Shown here: positions 21,480 to 34,525 of the stretch, one piece after another | Position numbering within the stretch: position 1 is the stretch's first letter | How the letters are laid out: each line of letters starts with the position of its first letter | Translations under genes and position numbers: made by a program | Assembly (NCBI RefSeq): GCF_029784165.1 | Contig: NC_073694.1 | Coordinates: 82,454,249-82,518,248 of the forward strand | Length of the DNA: 64,000 bases | Origin: Wyeomyia smithii | Taxonomy: Eukaryota; Arthropoda; Insecta; Diptera; Culicidae | Direction of reading: 5' to 3' | The notes under the pieces: generated by a model | What the model was told of the DNA's origin: nothing | What the model saw: the letters and a program-made list of their open reading frames with translations, nothing else | Databases searched by the model: none

Positions 21480-24165
21480 TATTCTTTTGTCTATTTGTCA
21501 GAATACCCGTATACGACGCTGGAGACACGAACACGAAGAGCCTAAATCTATGTTTAAAAAACAAAAAAGAACACCAGTCGAAACACAAATAGATCGTATA
21601 TCTTAATTAGTTTTAAGCAAGAATGGTATTTCCCTCCTCTCACCTTAAATCCCCACTAGCTCGTAGTCGGCCGCGAGAATAAATAAAAGGCCTCCCTCTT
21701 TTCCTGCTAACGTAGAATTAATACGAATTGTACTTGGCTCAGTAAAACAGAAAATGTATCGTGCCGTGTCAAATAAACTAATTTTAAACCTAAATAAGTT
21801 TAGGTCTAATAATCTGCAAGATTAATCATGATTGCTACAATGTTTGTAGTGACGTATTTAATGAAAATATCGTCATGTGTCTGGGATGTGTGGCACACAT
21901 TTATTTGTCATATTGTACCGTTCCAGCTGAAAATCAAAAACAATGACTTGCGACAATACGCATAATGTCGCATCTAGTGCGCTGTTAAGCATAAAAAATC
22001 GCGTAAAAATCCGCATTAGTTCTAAAATTTGAGTCAAAAAATCTTTTTAATGTAGAAAAAAACACACATCATCTCTATGAACATTGAATTGAAGAAAAAT
22101 TGAGCATAAAAAAATCATGATTTAGCAGAAAATTTTATAGAAAAAACACATACCTATTATCGCTTCGGATTTTGTTTTAGAAGTAAATTAAGCATGAAAA
22201 GTCACGGTTTTGTATATTTTTCGTAGTCTCGTGAATAATATTTTTAGTAATCTGATACCAATTACAGACCTCGTTCGATTTTGGCTCGTTACGTTTTTGG
22301 TACGGTTCATTTTTGGCACTGTTCGATTTTGACACAGACCAAAAAAATGTACGGTTTTTTATTCATATTTTTAAGTTTTCTCGTTTTTACTTTAACAGAT
22401 TTAAGTTCAATAACCGATATTATGGTCCCTAATGTTGCAAAGGAGGCTGGTCAGAATCGGTCAACTGGTTCCGGATATATGACCGGAACATGCTCGGGTA
22501 ATATAATGACAGTGATTAGAACCGTACCATGCCTCTAATTACTTCGGTGGTCATATAAAGTGTATATAAGCGGACCTATCCCGAATGTGTTCCAGATACA
22601 TCCGAATCATTGAACCAAAACCCATCAAGCGTCACCTATAACGAGTTGGAATCCACAAACTAGTTCATTGGTGGCCATAGCTAGAGTCTAAGTCATTGGT
22701 CACATAAAAAGTAACAAAATATGATGAAAATAAACCGTGCGTTTTTGGCATGGTTCGAATTTGGCAACATGTAGAATTCGGACGTGTTGCCAAAATCGAA
22801 CGGGGTCAGTATTCCACCTCAAATGTCTCGTCTGAATATCAAATAAAGAAACACATGCCATCGCTTTGAATTTCGAATTAAAGGTTGTATGTTGAAGGTT
22901 GAACGAAAAAAAGTTAAGTTTTATTTATGCTTTTCGTCATGTGAATGATATCACAATTTTTATTATTAAAAATCCCTAACTGTTTCTCAAATATATTGCT
23001 TCGACCTCTGCGAATATTTTCTTGCATTAAAACGGACATGTCACCGTTTACTTTTTTGATCTAGAACGATTTAAAATGATGGTGGTTATTGTGCACCTCA
23101 GAGACGGTGAGAATAATATTAATAAGATCTGCGTTAAGGGATTCAATGTAGTAGATAAAAATTATTAATCATGATCCGTCCTATAAATGAAGCGCTCTAA
23201 TCTAATACTGCGCTATCAAAATAATCAAAATTCTTGCACCCTTCCGTTGCGCACACAATGAAATGTTAATCGCACAGCCCCGCTGCCACGTTTTACGTTA
23301 TCTGAATGATATCACAATTTTAAGTATTAAAAAACCCTAACTGTTACAAATATATTGCTTCGAACTCTACGAATATTTTCTTGCAATAAAATGTACATGT
23401 CACCGCTTACTTTCTTGATTCAAAACAATTTTAAATGATGGTGCTTATTGTGTACCTTAGTAACGGCGGGAATAATATCAATAAAATCTGCGTTACGTAA
23501 ATCCAATTTTTATAAAGTGGATAAAAATGATTAATAATGCACCATCCTACAAATGAAGCGCTTTAATCCAATACTGCGCTATCAAAATAATCAAAATAAA
23601 GCAACCTGCACATCGCCGTTGCTACATCGCACACCACTAGGTATAAATTGCACAGCCCCGCCGCCACGTTTACGTTATTTGAATGATATCACAATTTTAA
23701 GTATTAAAAAACCCTAACTGTTTAACAAATATATTGCTTCAAACTATACGAATATTTTCTTGTAATAAAATGTACATGTCACCGCTTAATTTCTTGATTT
23801 AAAACGATTTAAAATGATGGTGCTTATTGTGCACCTCAGTAACGGCGGGAATAATATTAATAAAATCTGCGTTACGTAAATCCATTTTTATATAGTGGAT
23901 AAAAATAATTAATCATGCACCATCCGATAAATGAAGCGCTCTAATCCAATACTGCGCTATCAAAATAATCAAAATAAAGCAACCTGCACATCGCCGTTGT
24001 TGCATCGCACACAATGAAGTTTGAATCGCACAGCCCCGCCACCACATTTTACGTTATTTGAATGATATCACAAGTTTTATTATTAAGAAACCCTAAATGT
24101 TTCACAAATATATTGCTTCGAACTCTACAAATATTTTCTTGCAATGAAACGTACATGTCACCGCT
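18919..24165. repeat. Tandem duplication, unit 2 (5.25 kb)
   Basis: Near-identical copy of 13671-18918, covering the truncated I element, its 3' UTR, the Tc1/mariner MITE and the satellite. At 24165 the sequence continues into the rest of the fourth satellite monomer, so unit 2 retains the original right-hand context. Only single-base homology is seen at the junction. Confidence 0.95.
22265..22809. mobile_element. Tc1/mariner-type MITE, duplicated copy
   Basis: Second copy of the MITE at 17018-17562, carried by the tandem duplication and not an independent insertion. The terminal repeats and flanking TA dinucleotides are the same. Confidence 0.8.
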
Positions 24166-24425
24166 TACTTTCTTGATTTAAAACGTTTTAAAATGATGGT
24201 GCTTATTGTGCACTTCAGTAACGGCGGGAATAATATCAATGAAATCTGCGTTACGTAAATCCATTTTTATATAGTGGATAAAAATAATTAATCATGCACC
24301 ATCCTAAAATAAATGAAGCGCTCTAATCCAAAACCGCGCTATCAAAATAATCAAAACAAAGCAACCTGCACACCGCCGTTGCTGCGTCGCATACAATGAA
24401 GATTGAATCGCACACCCCGCCATCG
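22942..24425. repeat. ~370-bp satellite, four monomers (unit 2)
   Basis: Monomers start at 22942, 23303, 23680 and 24059. The first three copy those at 17695-18811. The fourth is complete here (about 367 bp) and ends near cgcacaccccgccat, where unrelated sequence begins. Confidence 0.92.
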
Positions 24426-24444
24426 TGATCTCGTTGCGGCAGGA

Positions 24445-24525
24445 GAAGTTTGGTTGTGTTTGTTTTGACCAAGTCCGCATGCCAGCCGCACCGGACTTGC
24501 TTCAAAACAAACACAACTAAACTTC
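24445..24525. repeat. 33-bp inverted repeat (hairpin)
   Basis: gaagtttggttgtgtttgtt at 24445 begins an arm that runs to aagtccg at 24477. It pairs with 24493-24525, ending aaacacaactaaacttc, with a few mismatches and a 15-base loop. It directly follows the satellite and may be the terminus of a small DNA element; no partner outside it was found. Confidence 0.75.
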
Positions 24526-25185
24526 CCTCTCGCCCGCGACGCACGAAGACGAATGAACCCCTGGGAGCGAATGAACCCTGGTCCGACATTTTTGTTGCAT
24601 TTGAGCACGACATTGGACCGATGTTGAGCGAAATGTCGACCCGTTGTAGGACCGATCTATCGGAGAATCGGACGCGAATTGGTCCGACATCGGCCTGACA
24701 ATTCTTACTGGGAAACCGTTTCCATGATTACAGTTGCCGCTCTCCCGCCTTCTGCCTCTCAGCAGAACTTGCCATCGGCGACAAGCAAATAAGTACATAA
24801 CACTGGAGAAGAGGTTTCACTGCGATGAACTTTAGACATAATACACTCTCCGCATGAACACGAACGCGTTTAAGAAAGGTCACCAACACAACACTGCGCT
24901 ATTAAGACAGCCATTTGCAGAGCGATAAACTGTACAAGAAAACTATATTAAAATTCTAATTCCTGAATTCCTTTCACTCGTAATTCACTTGAAACATACT
25001 GTAATCAACAAGGGATACTCTCAACTACCACTATCACTCGAATTTCACAATTTTTTGCACTATGCACCACAATTAAACGCGATTATTTAAGACGCGATAA
25101 ACAAAGCGTCTACACACGGCGGGCTTCTTTACTTGTTCCTCCTTATACCACTCGACTCATTTCGACGTACTGAGCATTTTCTGTA

Positions 25186-25188
<3 letters not shown>
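24526..25188. other. Spacer with repeated GTCCGACAT words
   Basis: Between 24581 and 24700 the words tccgacat, gacattggaccgat, aggaccgat and ttggtccgacat recur in both orientations, a short cluster of direct and inverted copies. The remainder to the GT microsatellite holds nothing recognisable; short frames are not credible genes. Confidence 0.4.
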
Positions 25189-25218
<30 letters not shown>

Positions 25219-25285
25219 CTGTGTGTCTGTGTGTGTCTGTGTGTGTGCCTGTGTGTGTCTGTGTGTGTGTGTGTTTGTGTATGTG
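25189..25285. repeat. (GT)n microsatellite with CTGT interruptions
   Basis: About 97 bases of GT repeats interrupted by tctgtgt, gcctgt and ttgtgt. It sits at the left edge of the degenerate repeat of about 300 bp that follows. Confidence 0.95.
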
Positions 25286-25297
25286 CAACTTATTTTT

Positions 25298-26430
25298 CTC
25301 ACTAACTTTTCTGAGAGATGACTGAACCGATTTTCATGAAACTAATTGCAAACGAAAGGTCTAGTTGCCCCATAGGTTGCTATTGAGTTCCATTGTAATC
25401 GGATTTTTAGTTTAGAAGTTATGAATCAAAATGTAAAAATCACGAAACGTCAATATTTCAGAAACCACACAACCGATTTGAATAAAATTGGTGTCGAATG
25501 AACGGACTGTCTCAGAAACTTTTCACTTATAAATTTCGTAATAATTGAACATATGGTTCAAAAGTTATGTGAAGAAAAGTTATCCAGAGATTGTTTAAAT
25601 TCACTCATTTTTCTCAGAGATGGCTGAGCCGATTTTCACAAAATTATTGTGGAATGGGAGGTCTAGTTGCCCCATAGGCTGCTATTGAATTTCATTGTAA
25701 TCAGACTACAACTTTGTCCGTTGTTTATAAACATGTGAAATAATCTTATAAAAAGAAACATATTCCGAACATAGACTGCTTACACTGACTCACTTTTGTC
25801 AGAGATGACTGAACCGATTTTCATGAAATCAGTTGCAAATGAATGGTCTAGTGACCCCGTAGGATGCTATTGAATTTTATTGTCATCGTACTTTTAGTTC
25901 AGGAACTGTGTTTCAAAATGTGACCACCGAACTTCATTATCTCCTCAACTACGCAACCAATTTTTACAAAACTGGGATCAAATGAAAAGACTGCCTTGAA
26001 AATCCTTAACTTATCATTTTTATGACAATTTAAAATGTGGTTCAAAAGTTATTCAAAGAAGCGTACTCCAAAGACTGCCTAAACTCACTCATTTATATCA
26101 GAGATGGTTAGATTAATTTTCACAAAATGAAAGGTCCAGGTATCCCATAATACATTACTTAATTACACTGTAATCAGACTGCAACTATGGCCGTTATGTA
26201 CCAAAATGTGAAAATCACAAAACTTCATTACCACAGAAACTACACAACGGGCCACCTTCATAACCCTAACCAATGAATTTTATAATGATTGCACATGTGG
26301 TTCAAATCAAGACTAATGTACTCCGAAGACTTTGTAAACTCACTCACTTTTCTTTGAGATGGCTGGATCGATTTCAACGTTCTTAGAGTCAAATAAATGG
26401 TCTAGTTGTCCCAAAAATTCAAAATAATTT
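25298..26430. repeat. Degenerate ~300-bp tandem repeat, five units
   Basis: The landmark gagatg-(a/g)ctg-a(a/g)ccgattttca recurs at 25315, 25618, 25802, 26101 and 26356, giving spacings of 303, 184, 299 and 255. Further shared words inside units are ggtctagttgccccatagg, ttcattgtaatc, ggttcaaaagttat and ctcactcattt. The 184-bp spacing implies an internal deletion in unit 2. No coding capacity. The adjacent GT microsatellite is probably part of the same composite repeat. Confidence 0.8.
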
Positions 26431-28179
<1,749 letters not shown>

Positions 28180-28626
28180 ATAACATATCTCAGGGATTTA
28201 TGTGTTATGAATACATAACATATCTCAGGGATTTATGTGTTCGCAGCGAAGAAGTCTTCGGTTGCCGATATAATGTCTATAGAAATGACCGTAACTATCA
28301 ACTATCTGTAATGAAATCCGGTGGTGGTGTTTTAATTGCGGTGTCAACAGACTTTAATTCAGTGCTTATCGACACCATTCAGTTCAAAGAGTTCGAACAT
28401 GTTTGGGTTAAAGCAGAACTAGCAGGAGAGACACACGTATTTGTCTCTGTCTATTTCCCTCCAAATAATGCGCGGAAAGAAATTTTTGAAAAGTTTTTTC
28501 ATGTTGTTGAAAATATAGCATCTAAGCTGTTACCTGAAGTAAAACTCCACATATACGGTGATTTCAATCAACGCAACATTGATTTTATTCCGGACATCGA
28601 TAACCATAGCATTCTACTTCCAATTA
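28180..28626 (+). pseudogene. Endonuclease fragment of CR1/Jockey-type element
   Basis: Encodes the central part of an apurinic-type endonuclease. SEEVFGCRYNVYRNDR, SGGGVLIAVS, FVSVYFPPN and IYGDFNQRNIDF are characteristic of the jockey/CR1 nuclease, which nicks target DNA for target-primed reverse transcription. The N-terminal catalytic Asn/Glu motifs are missing because of 5' truncation, and the C-terminal SDH motif should lie beyond the foldback insertion. The frame is interrupted exactly at 28626 by the foldback. Beyond it, at 31790, the same frame resumes as IGENETLQLL, so this half was still open when the insertion occurred. Confidence 0.82.
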
Positions 28627-29288
28627 CACTGTGCTACAAATGAAAAAAAAAATGCAAGAATTTCTGAAGTGACCTAGTGTAGGTTGTAGGTCTTGTTGAG
28701 TGTAACATTCGCTCATACTAGAAATTTTCCAAACACCCCCAAAATCTGAAGTTATGGTCAAAATACGGTTTTTTGGACCTCAGTGCATAAATTTTTTTTT
28801 AACTCAGTCATTTCTCAACCGATTTTCAATATTGAGGCAGTTTTGGAAAGAAGATAAACAGAGCTTTCGAAACATCTACAGGTTTGTACTAATATCACTA
28901 AAACATGTTGAGTTATTTGAGTTTAAATATTATTTTTTAGTTTTTTTCACGCAATTTTTCAATTTAATTTGAAATTTACCACCTGTTTTTGTGAGAAAGA
29001 TACTACAAATACACTAAACTTTTGAAATTATATTCAATGACGAATCAAACAAAAGTGGTTTGGTGAAAATCGGTGAATATTTGACTGAGTTATATAATTT
29101 TTAAGAAAACCAGAATTTTTGGCTTCTATACCACAATTATTTCGCGGTGCTACAAATGGTGAAAAAACACAAGAACTTCTGAAGTGATCTAGTGGAGGTT
29201 GTAGGTCTTGTTGAGTGTAACATTCGTTCATACTATAAATTTTCCAAACACCCCCAAAATCTGAAGTTATGGTCAAAATACGGTTTTT

Positions 29289-29452
29289 GGGGCCATCCAC
29301 ATACCACGTGGACAGCTGGGGGGAGGGGGGCTTGGCTAATGTCCACGGTCCATACAATTTTTTTAGAATTTATATGGGCAGTTGTCCACGGAGGGGGAGG
29401 GGGGGGGGTCAAAATCGTAAAAAATCTGTCCACGTGGTATGTGGATGGTCCC
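29289..29452. mobile_element. 164-bp MITE with GGGNCCATCCACATACCACG ends
   Basis: The left end ggggccatccacataccacg and the right end, the reverse complement of gggaccatccacataccacg, pair over about 26 bp. The interior holds two G-rich runs (29325-29335, 29392-29408). The uninterrupted version of the host unit at 28768 has six Ts where this copy has five on the left and four on the right, consistent with a 3-base T duplication. This resembles PIF/Harbinger-type 3-bp target duplications (inference). Confidence 0.85.
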
Positions 29453-30614
29453 TTTTGGACCTCAGGGCATACATTTTTTTTAACTCAGTCATTTCTCAAC
29501 CGATTTTCAATATTTAGGCAGTTTTGGAAAGAAGATAAACAGAGCTTTCAAAACATCTACTGGTTTGTACTAATATCACTAAAACGTGTTGAGTTATTTG
29601 AGTTTAAATATAATTTTTTAGATTTTTTCACACAATTTTTCAATGTGAGGTCTGAGAACTGGGTTTTGATCATAACTTCAAATTTTAGGGGTATTCGAAA
29701 AACTTTAAGTATGCGCGCTATTAACACTTGACTAGAGCTATTACCCACACTAGGTCACATCAAAAGCTCTTGCATTTTTTACCATTTGTAGCACCGTGAA
29801 ACAATTGTGCGTTAGATGCCAAAAAAATCTGGTTTTCTTAAAAACCCTATAACTCAGCCAAATATTCACCGATTTTCACAAAACCATTTTTGTTTGATTT
29901 TTCATTGAATATTATTTCAAAATTTTATTGTATTCGTAGTATCTTTCTTACAAAAATAGGTGGAAAATTTCAAGTTATGTTGAAAAATGGCATGTAAAAG
30001 TCTAAAAAATAATATTTAAACTCAAATTACTTAACATGTTTCAGTGATATTAGTACAAACCTGTAGTTGTTTTGAAAGCTCTGTTTATCTTATTTCCAAA
30101 ACTGCCTTAATATTGAAAATCGGTTGAGAAATGACTGAGTTAAAAAAAATGTATGCCCTGAGGTCCAAAAAACCGTATTTTGACCATAACTTCAGATTTT
30201 GGGGGTGTTTGGAAAATTTCTAGTACGAGCGAATGTTACACTCAATAAGACCTATAACCTCCACTAGATCACTTCAGAAGTTCTTGTGTTTTTTCACCAT
30301 TTGTAGCACCGCGAAATAATTGTGGTATAGAAGCCAATAATTCTGGTTTTCTTAAAAAAGATATAACTCTGTCAAATATTCACCGATTTTCACAAAACCA
30401 CTTTTGTTTGATTCGTCATTGAATATAACTTCAAAAGTTTAGTGTATTTGTAGTATCTTTCTCACAAAAACAGGTGGTAAATTTCAAATTAAATTGAAAA
30501 ATTGCGTGAAAAAAACGAAAAAAAAGTGTATTTAAACTCAGATAACTCAATATGTTTTAGTGATATTAGTACAAACCAATAAATTTTTTAAAAGCTCTGT
30601 TTATCTTCTTTCGT

Positions 30615-31438
30615 AGGAGATAAAATATTTTTATATTTGGTGTAAAAAAAGCCTTCTTCAGCTAAACGTAAAAAAATGTAGTTCGATGGCTTTTGGCAGA
30701 AAAAGAAACATACCAAGCATTATTATTTCCTTAGGAGATCAGGTAGTAGAGAAATGTGAACGAGTTAGTGACTTAGGAGTCATACTCGACTCAAAATTAC
30801 CATTCACTGATCATTACAATTCATTTATCAATAAGGCTAGTAACATGCTCAGTTGAGAGCGGGGGCCTAGTGTGGTTGGTAACGTCTCCGCCAACCACGC
30901 TCGACGCCTGGGTTCGAATCCCACCGCCGACATAGGTGTCGATGGTTGTGAGGTGGCGTGATCCACTCACAACCAACCCAACTGGTCTAGGTTCAATCCT
31001 AGCCGACACCGGGAGATTTTCTTAGGCGAAAAATCTCTGGGATCACGCCTTCCATCGCATGAGGAAGTAAAGCCGTTGGCGCCGGTCCGTTAATAAACGG
31101 GTCGTGAGTTAGGGTCCTGGGTGTGGAGTCGCCTCCCTGGGCGTCGGTGATTGGCCACAACAGTGGCGGAACTAGACCGACGGAAAATAAGCGAGAATAA
31201 AAAAAAAAACAAGCTCAGTTTTATAAAACGTTTCTGCTATAACTTCCAAGATCCATACACAATAAAAACACTTTATAATTCCTATGTCAGGTCACTTTTA
31301 GAATACTGTAGTATTGTATGGTCTCCGTTTTCTGCAACAAATGTAGACAGAATAGAATCAGTACAAAAACAATTCCTGTTATATGCACTTCGTAATCTAC
31401 GATGGACGTAATTTCCCCTACCATTTTGACGAACGCTG
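30615..31438 (+). repeat. Captured copy of RT+SINE segment (duplicate of 33391-34215)
   Basis: 824 bases, from aggagataaaatattttta to gacgaacgctg, are almost identical to 33391-34215, including the SINE and the frameshifted RT C-terminal sequence. The only differences noticed are one A in the poly(A) run and one G/A in the SINE. The copy sits in the same orientation in the right arm of the foldback and is flanked by a 137-bp direct repeat of foldback sequence (30476-30612 and 31442-31578). Because it carries the SINE, it was copied after the SINE had entered the CR1/Jockey-type element. Confidence 0.93.
30855..31208 (+). mobile_element. tRNA-derived SINE, secondary copy
   Basis: Same SINE as at 33631-33985, with the same flanks, so it arrived as part of the captured segment and not by its own transposition. 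It retains A and B box-like promoter sequences and an A-rich tail. Confidence 0.85.
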
Positions 31439-31789
31439 GTAGGTAAATTTCAAATTAAATTGAAAAATTGCGTGAAAAAAACGAAAAAAAAGTGTATTTA
31501 AACTCAGATAACTCAATATGTTTTAGTGATATTAGTACAAACCAATAAATTTTTTAAAAGCTCTGTTTATCTTCTTTCCAAAACTGCCTCAATATTGAAA
31601 ATCGGTTGAGAAATGACTGAGTTAAAAAAAAATTTATGCACTGAGGTCCAAAAAACCGTATTTTGACCATAACTTCAGATTTTGAGGGTGTTTGGAAAAA
31701 TTCTAGTATGAGCGAATGTTACACTCAACAAGACCTACAACCTACGCTAGGTCACTTGAGAAGTTCTAAATCGCTGTAACACAGTGTTA

Positions 31790-33630
31790 TTGGCGAAAAT
31801 GAAACGCTGCAACTTCTTTTTGATAAAACCTCTAGTCTTGGCCTTAATCAAATAAATCACGTGAAAAATAGACAAAATTGTTATCTTGATCTGTTAATGT
31901 CCAACATTAGTGAAGACTTTTGTGTGACAAATTCATTACAACCATTATGGAAAACGAAGTTATCATACAGCAATAGAGTTTTCTTTATTTGTGCATGTGA
32001 ATAAAAGACCTGATGAATATGAATTCGAAGATGTTTTTGACTTTCAGTCAGCAAACTATGATGAATTAAAACACAAACTAAATGGTATCAACTAGCAAGA
32101 TGTATTGTGTGAAGATGGAAACGTCGATTCGGCTATAGAAAATTTTTATAAAATATTATCTGATTTATTTATTAGCGACGTACCATTGAAAAGAAGAAGA
32201 CGTCATGGCAATTCCAAATACCCAGTCTGGTACAATAGACAAATAAAAAACTTAAAAAATCGCAAACAAAAAGCATACAAAAAATACAAAACTCATAATA
32301 ATCGTGATGCTTTAACAACTTATCTTAACATTTGCGGCGAATTAAACGATGCCATTAGTAACGCGTTTGAAGAGTTCACACTAAAAACTGAGCTTGAAAT
32401 CAAATCTTGTCCAAAAAATTTTTTCAAATATGTTAAATCAAAGTTAAAATCTGAAAATTTTCCTTCAAAAATGCAATTACATGACAAAGTTGAAGAGAAC
32501 CCGGCAGACAACTCTGATCTATTTGCTGATTTTTTTCAACAAAATTATAAAACTTTCTCAGAATCTGATCGTGATTGTACATTCTTCATCAACTTTCCTG
32601 AGTTTTCCAACTATTTCAATATTGAACATGTCAGCGCACGCGAAATTGAAGATACTTTAAAAGCTCTGGATGCATCTAAAGGTCCGGGACCAGACGGAAT
32701 CCCGCCAGCATTTATGAAACATTTAGCTAAAGAGCTAACTTCCCCACTGTTCTTGATTTTCAATATGTCGCTGGAATCCGGTTGCTTCCCGAAATTCTGG
32801 AAAAACTCATATCTAGTGCCTGTGTTCAAATCTGGTAAAAAAATCCGACATTAGCAACTGTCGAGGCATAGCCATTCTTTCTTGCATACCTAAGCTTTTT
32901 GATGCAATAATAAACAAAAAGTTATTCCTCCAAATAAAAAATAGAATTACTCCAACGCAACGCGGTTTTTTCAAAGGTCGCTCAACAACAACTAACTTAC
33001 CCGAGTTTATTAACTTCTCTCTGAACGCAATGGATAAAGGAAATTATGTTGAAACCTTATATACTGATTTCAGTAAAGCTTTCGATCGCATTGAAATACC
33101 CCTGCTTCTCTTCAAGTTACGAAAAATTGGAATTCATCCACAATTACTCAAATGTATTGAATCGTATCTGACAGATCGTCAACAAACAGTCAAATTTAAA
33201 GGCGTACTATCGAAACCTATTCAGGTAACCTCGGGAGTTCCTCAAAGCTCTCACTTGAGCCCTCTACTATTTATATTATTTGTAAACGACATTTCCTTTA
33301 TTCTAAAACATGTAAAAACTCTTATTTATGCCGACGACATAAAACTTTTCATTGAAATTAAAAACGCTGATGATGTAAACATTTTCCCTAAGGAGATAAA
33401 ATATTTTTATATTTGGTGTAAAAAAAGCCTTCTTCAGCTAAACGTAAAAAAATGTAGTTCGATGGCTTTTGGCAGAAAAAGAAACATACCAAGCATTATT
33501 ATTTCCTTAGGAGATCAGGTAGTAGAGAAATGTGAACGAGTTAGTGACTTAGGAGTCATACTCGACTCAAAATTACCATTCACTGATCATTACAATTCAT
33601 TTATCAATAAGGCTAGTAACATGCTCAGTT
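31790..33630 (+). pseudogene. Reverse transcriptase of CR1/Jockey-type element, broken
   Basis: Begins with the end of the endonuclease (QINHVKNRQNCYLDLLMSN), shifts frame near 31960, has TAG at 32093, and is open 32096-32850 through ASKGPGPDGIPPAFMKHLAK. A one-base change in the A-run near 32836-32842 shifts frame; the next frame reads SNCRGIAILSCIPKLFD, TDFSKAFDRIEIPLL, SGVPQSSHLSPLLFILFVND, IYADDIKLF and VSDLGVILDSKL. These are the RT fingers and palm with both catalytic motifs (D in SKAFD, the ADD box). The usual QGS is QSS. The frame runs into the SINE at 33631. With two frameshifts and one stop it cannot make a working enzyme. Confidence 0.85.
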
Positions 33631-33985
33631 GAGAGCGGGGGCCTAGTGTGGTTGGTAACGTCTCCGCCAACCACGCTCGACGCCTGGGTTCGAATCCCAC
33701 CGCCGACATAGGTGTCGATGGTTGTGAGGTGGCGTGATCCACTCACAACCAACCCAACTGGTCTAGGTTCAATCCTAGCCGACACCGGGAGATTTTCTTA
33801 GGCGAAAAATCTCTGGGATCACGCCTTCCATCGCATGAGGAAGTAAAGCCGTTGGCGCCGGTCCGTTAATAAACGGGTCGTGAGTTAGGGTCCTGGGTAT
33901 GGAGTCGCCTCCCTGGGCGTCGGTGATTGGCCACAACAGTGGCGGAACTAGACCGACGGAAAATAAGCGAGAATAAAAAAAAAAA
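33631..33985 (+). mobile_element. tRNA-derived SINE (Feilai-like?)
   Basis: About 355 bp, starting gagagcgggggcctagtgtg and ending in an A-rich tail. A 12-bp TSD with one mismatch flanks it (acatgctcagtt 33619-33630, acaagctcagtt 33986-33997). The head is tRNA-like: an A-box-like region near 33641-33653 and a perfect B box GGTTCGAATCC at 33687-33697, which would serve RNA polymerase III. A second B-box-like sequence, ggttcaatcc, lies at 33766-33775. The body has no coding capacity. Feilai is the tRNA-related SINE family known in Aedes; the match to it is from memory of its type, not a comparison. Confidence 0.85.
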
Positions 33986-33997
33986 ACAAGCTCAGTT

Positions 33998-34525
33998 TTA
34001 TAAAACGTTTCTGCTATAACTTCCAAGATCCATACACAATAAAAACACTTTATAATTCCTATGTCAGGTCACTTTTAGAATACTGTAGTATTGTATGGTC
34101 TCCGTTTTCTGCAACAAATGTAGACAGAATAGAATCAGTACAAAAACAATTCCTGTTATATGCACTTCGTAATCTACGATGGACGTAATTTCCCCTACCA
34201 TTTTGACGAACGCTGCAGACTTATTGACATCCAATCATTGAAAGCCCGTCGTGAATTCGCAATGATGTCATTTGTTAACGATATCGTATCTCAGCGTGTC
34301 GATTCACCCGAAATATTATCAAAACTCAATTTTTATGTACCTTCTAGAAATTTACAAACTCGGACTTTGTTTTCTTTAAATCATCAACGAAACAATTATG
34401 CTAAAAACGGGCCTATTAATCAAATGATGTTAGTGTATAACCAACACTGTGAAGCAATTGACTTTTCTATGTCGAGAACTGAATTGAAACAATATTTCAA
34501 TTCAACGCGCAATTTAAATCGATAG
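33998..34525 (+). pseudogene. C-terminal RT region of CR1/Jockey-type element
   Basis: Continues the RT frame across the SINE (FIKRFCYNFQD, SYVRSLLEYCSIVWSP, RIESVQKQFLLYALRNLRW). It then shifts by one base near 34178 to GRNFPYHFDERCRLIDIQS and ends with TAG at 34523. This is the thumb/C-terminal region typical of jockey/CR1 RTs. The 3' UTR after it runs about 140 bases to the AAATA tail. The same frameshift is present in the captured copy at 31400, so it predates that duplication. Confidence 0.8.

Larger units (their letters stand above)
28627..31786. mobile_element. 3.16-kb foldback transposon, CACTGTG ends, TTA TSD
   Basis: Starts cactgtgctaca and ends tgtaacacagtg, flanked by TTA on both sides (28624-28626, 31787-31789). 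Removing the element and one TTA restores the reading frame of the interrupted endonuclease, which confirms both borders. Its interior is made of a repeated unit of about 480-530 bp: two copies in plus orientation (from about 28640 and 29155), then two inverted (about 29660-30150 and 30150-31770), so the whole folds back on itself. Marker words include ttgtaggtcttgttgagtg, gtcatttctcaaccgatttt and gagctttcgaaacatct. A 3-bp TSD with CACTR-like ends suggests a nonautonomous CACTA/EnSpm-type element (inference). Nested inside are a MITE (29289-29452) and a captured RT+SINE segment (30613-31441). Confidence 0.85.

Noticed and set aside
25133..25321. Val/Cys-rich ORF
   Set aside because: Translation of the GT microsatellite.
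29192..29731. 179-codon ORF
   Set aside because: It crosses a foldback unit and the MITE nested in it; not a conserved protein.
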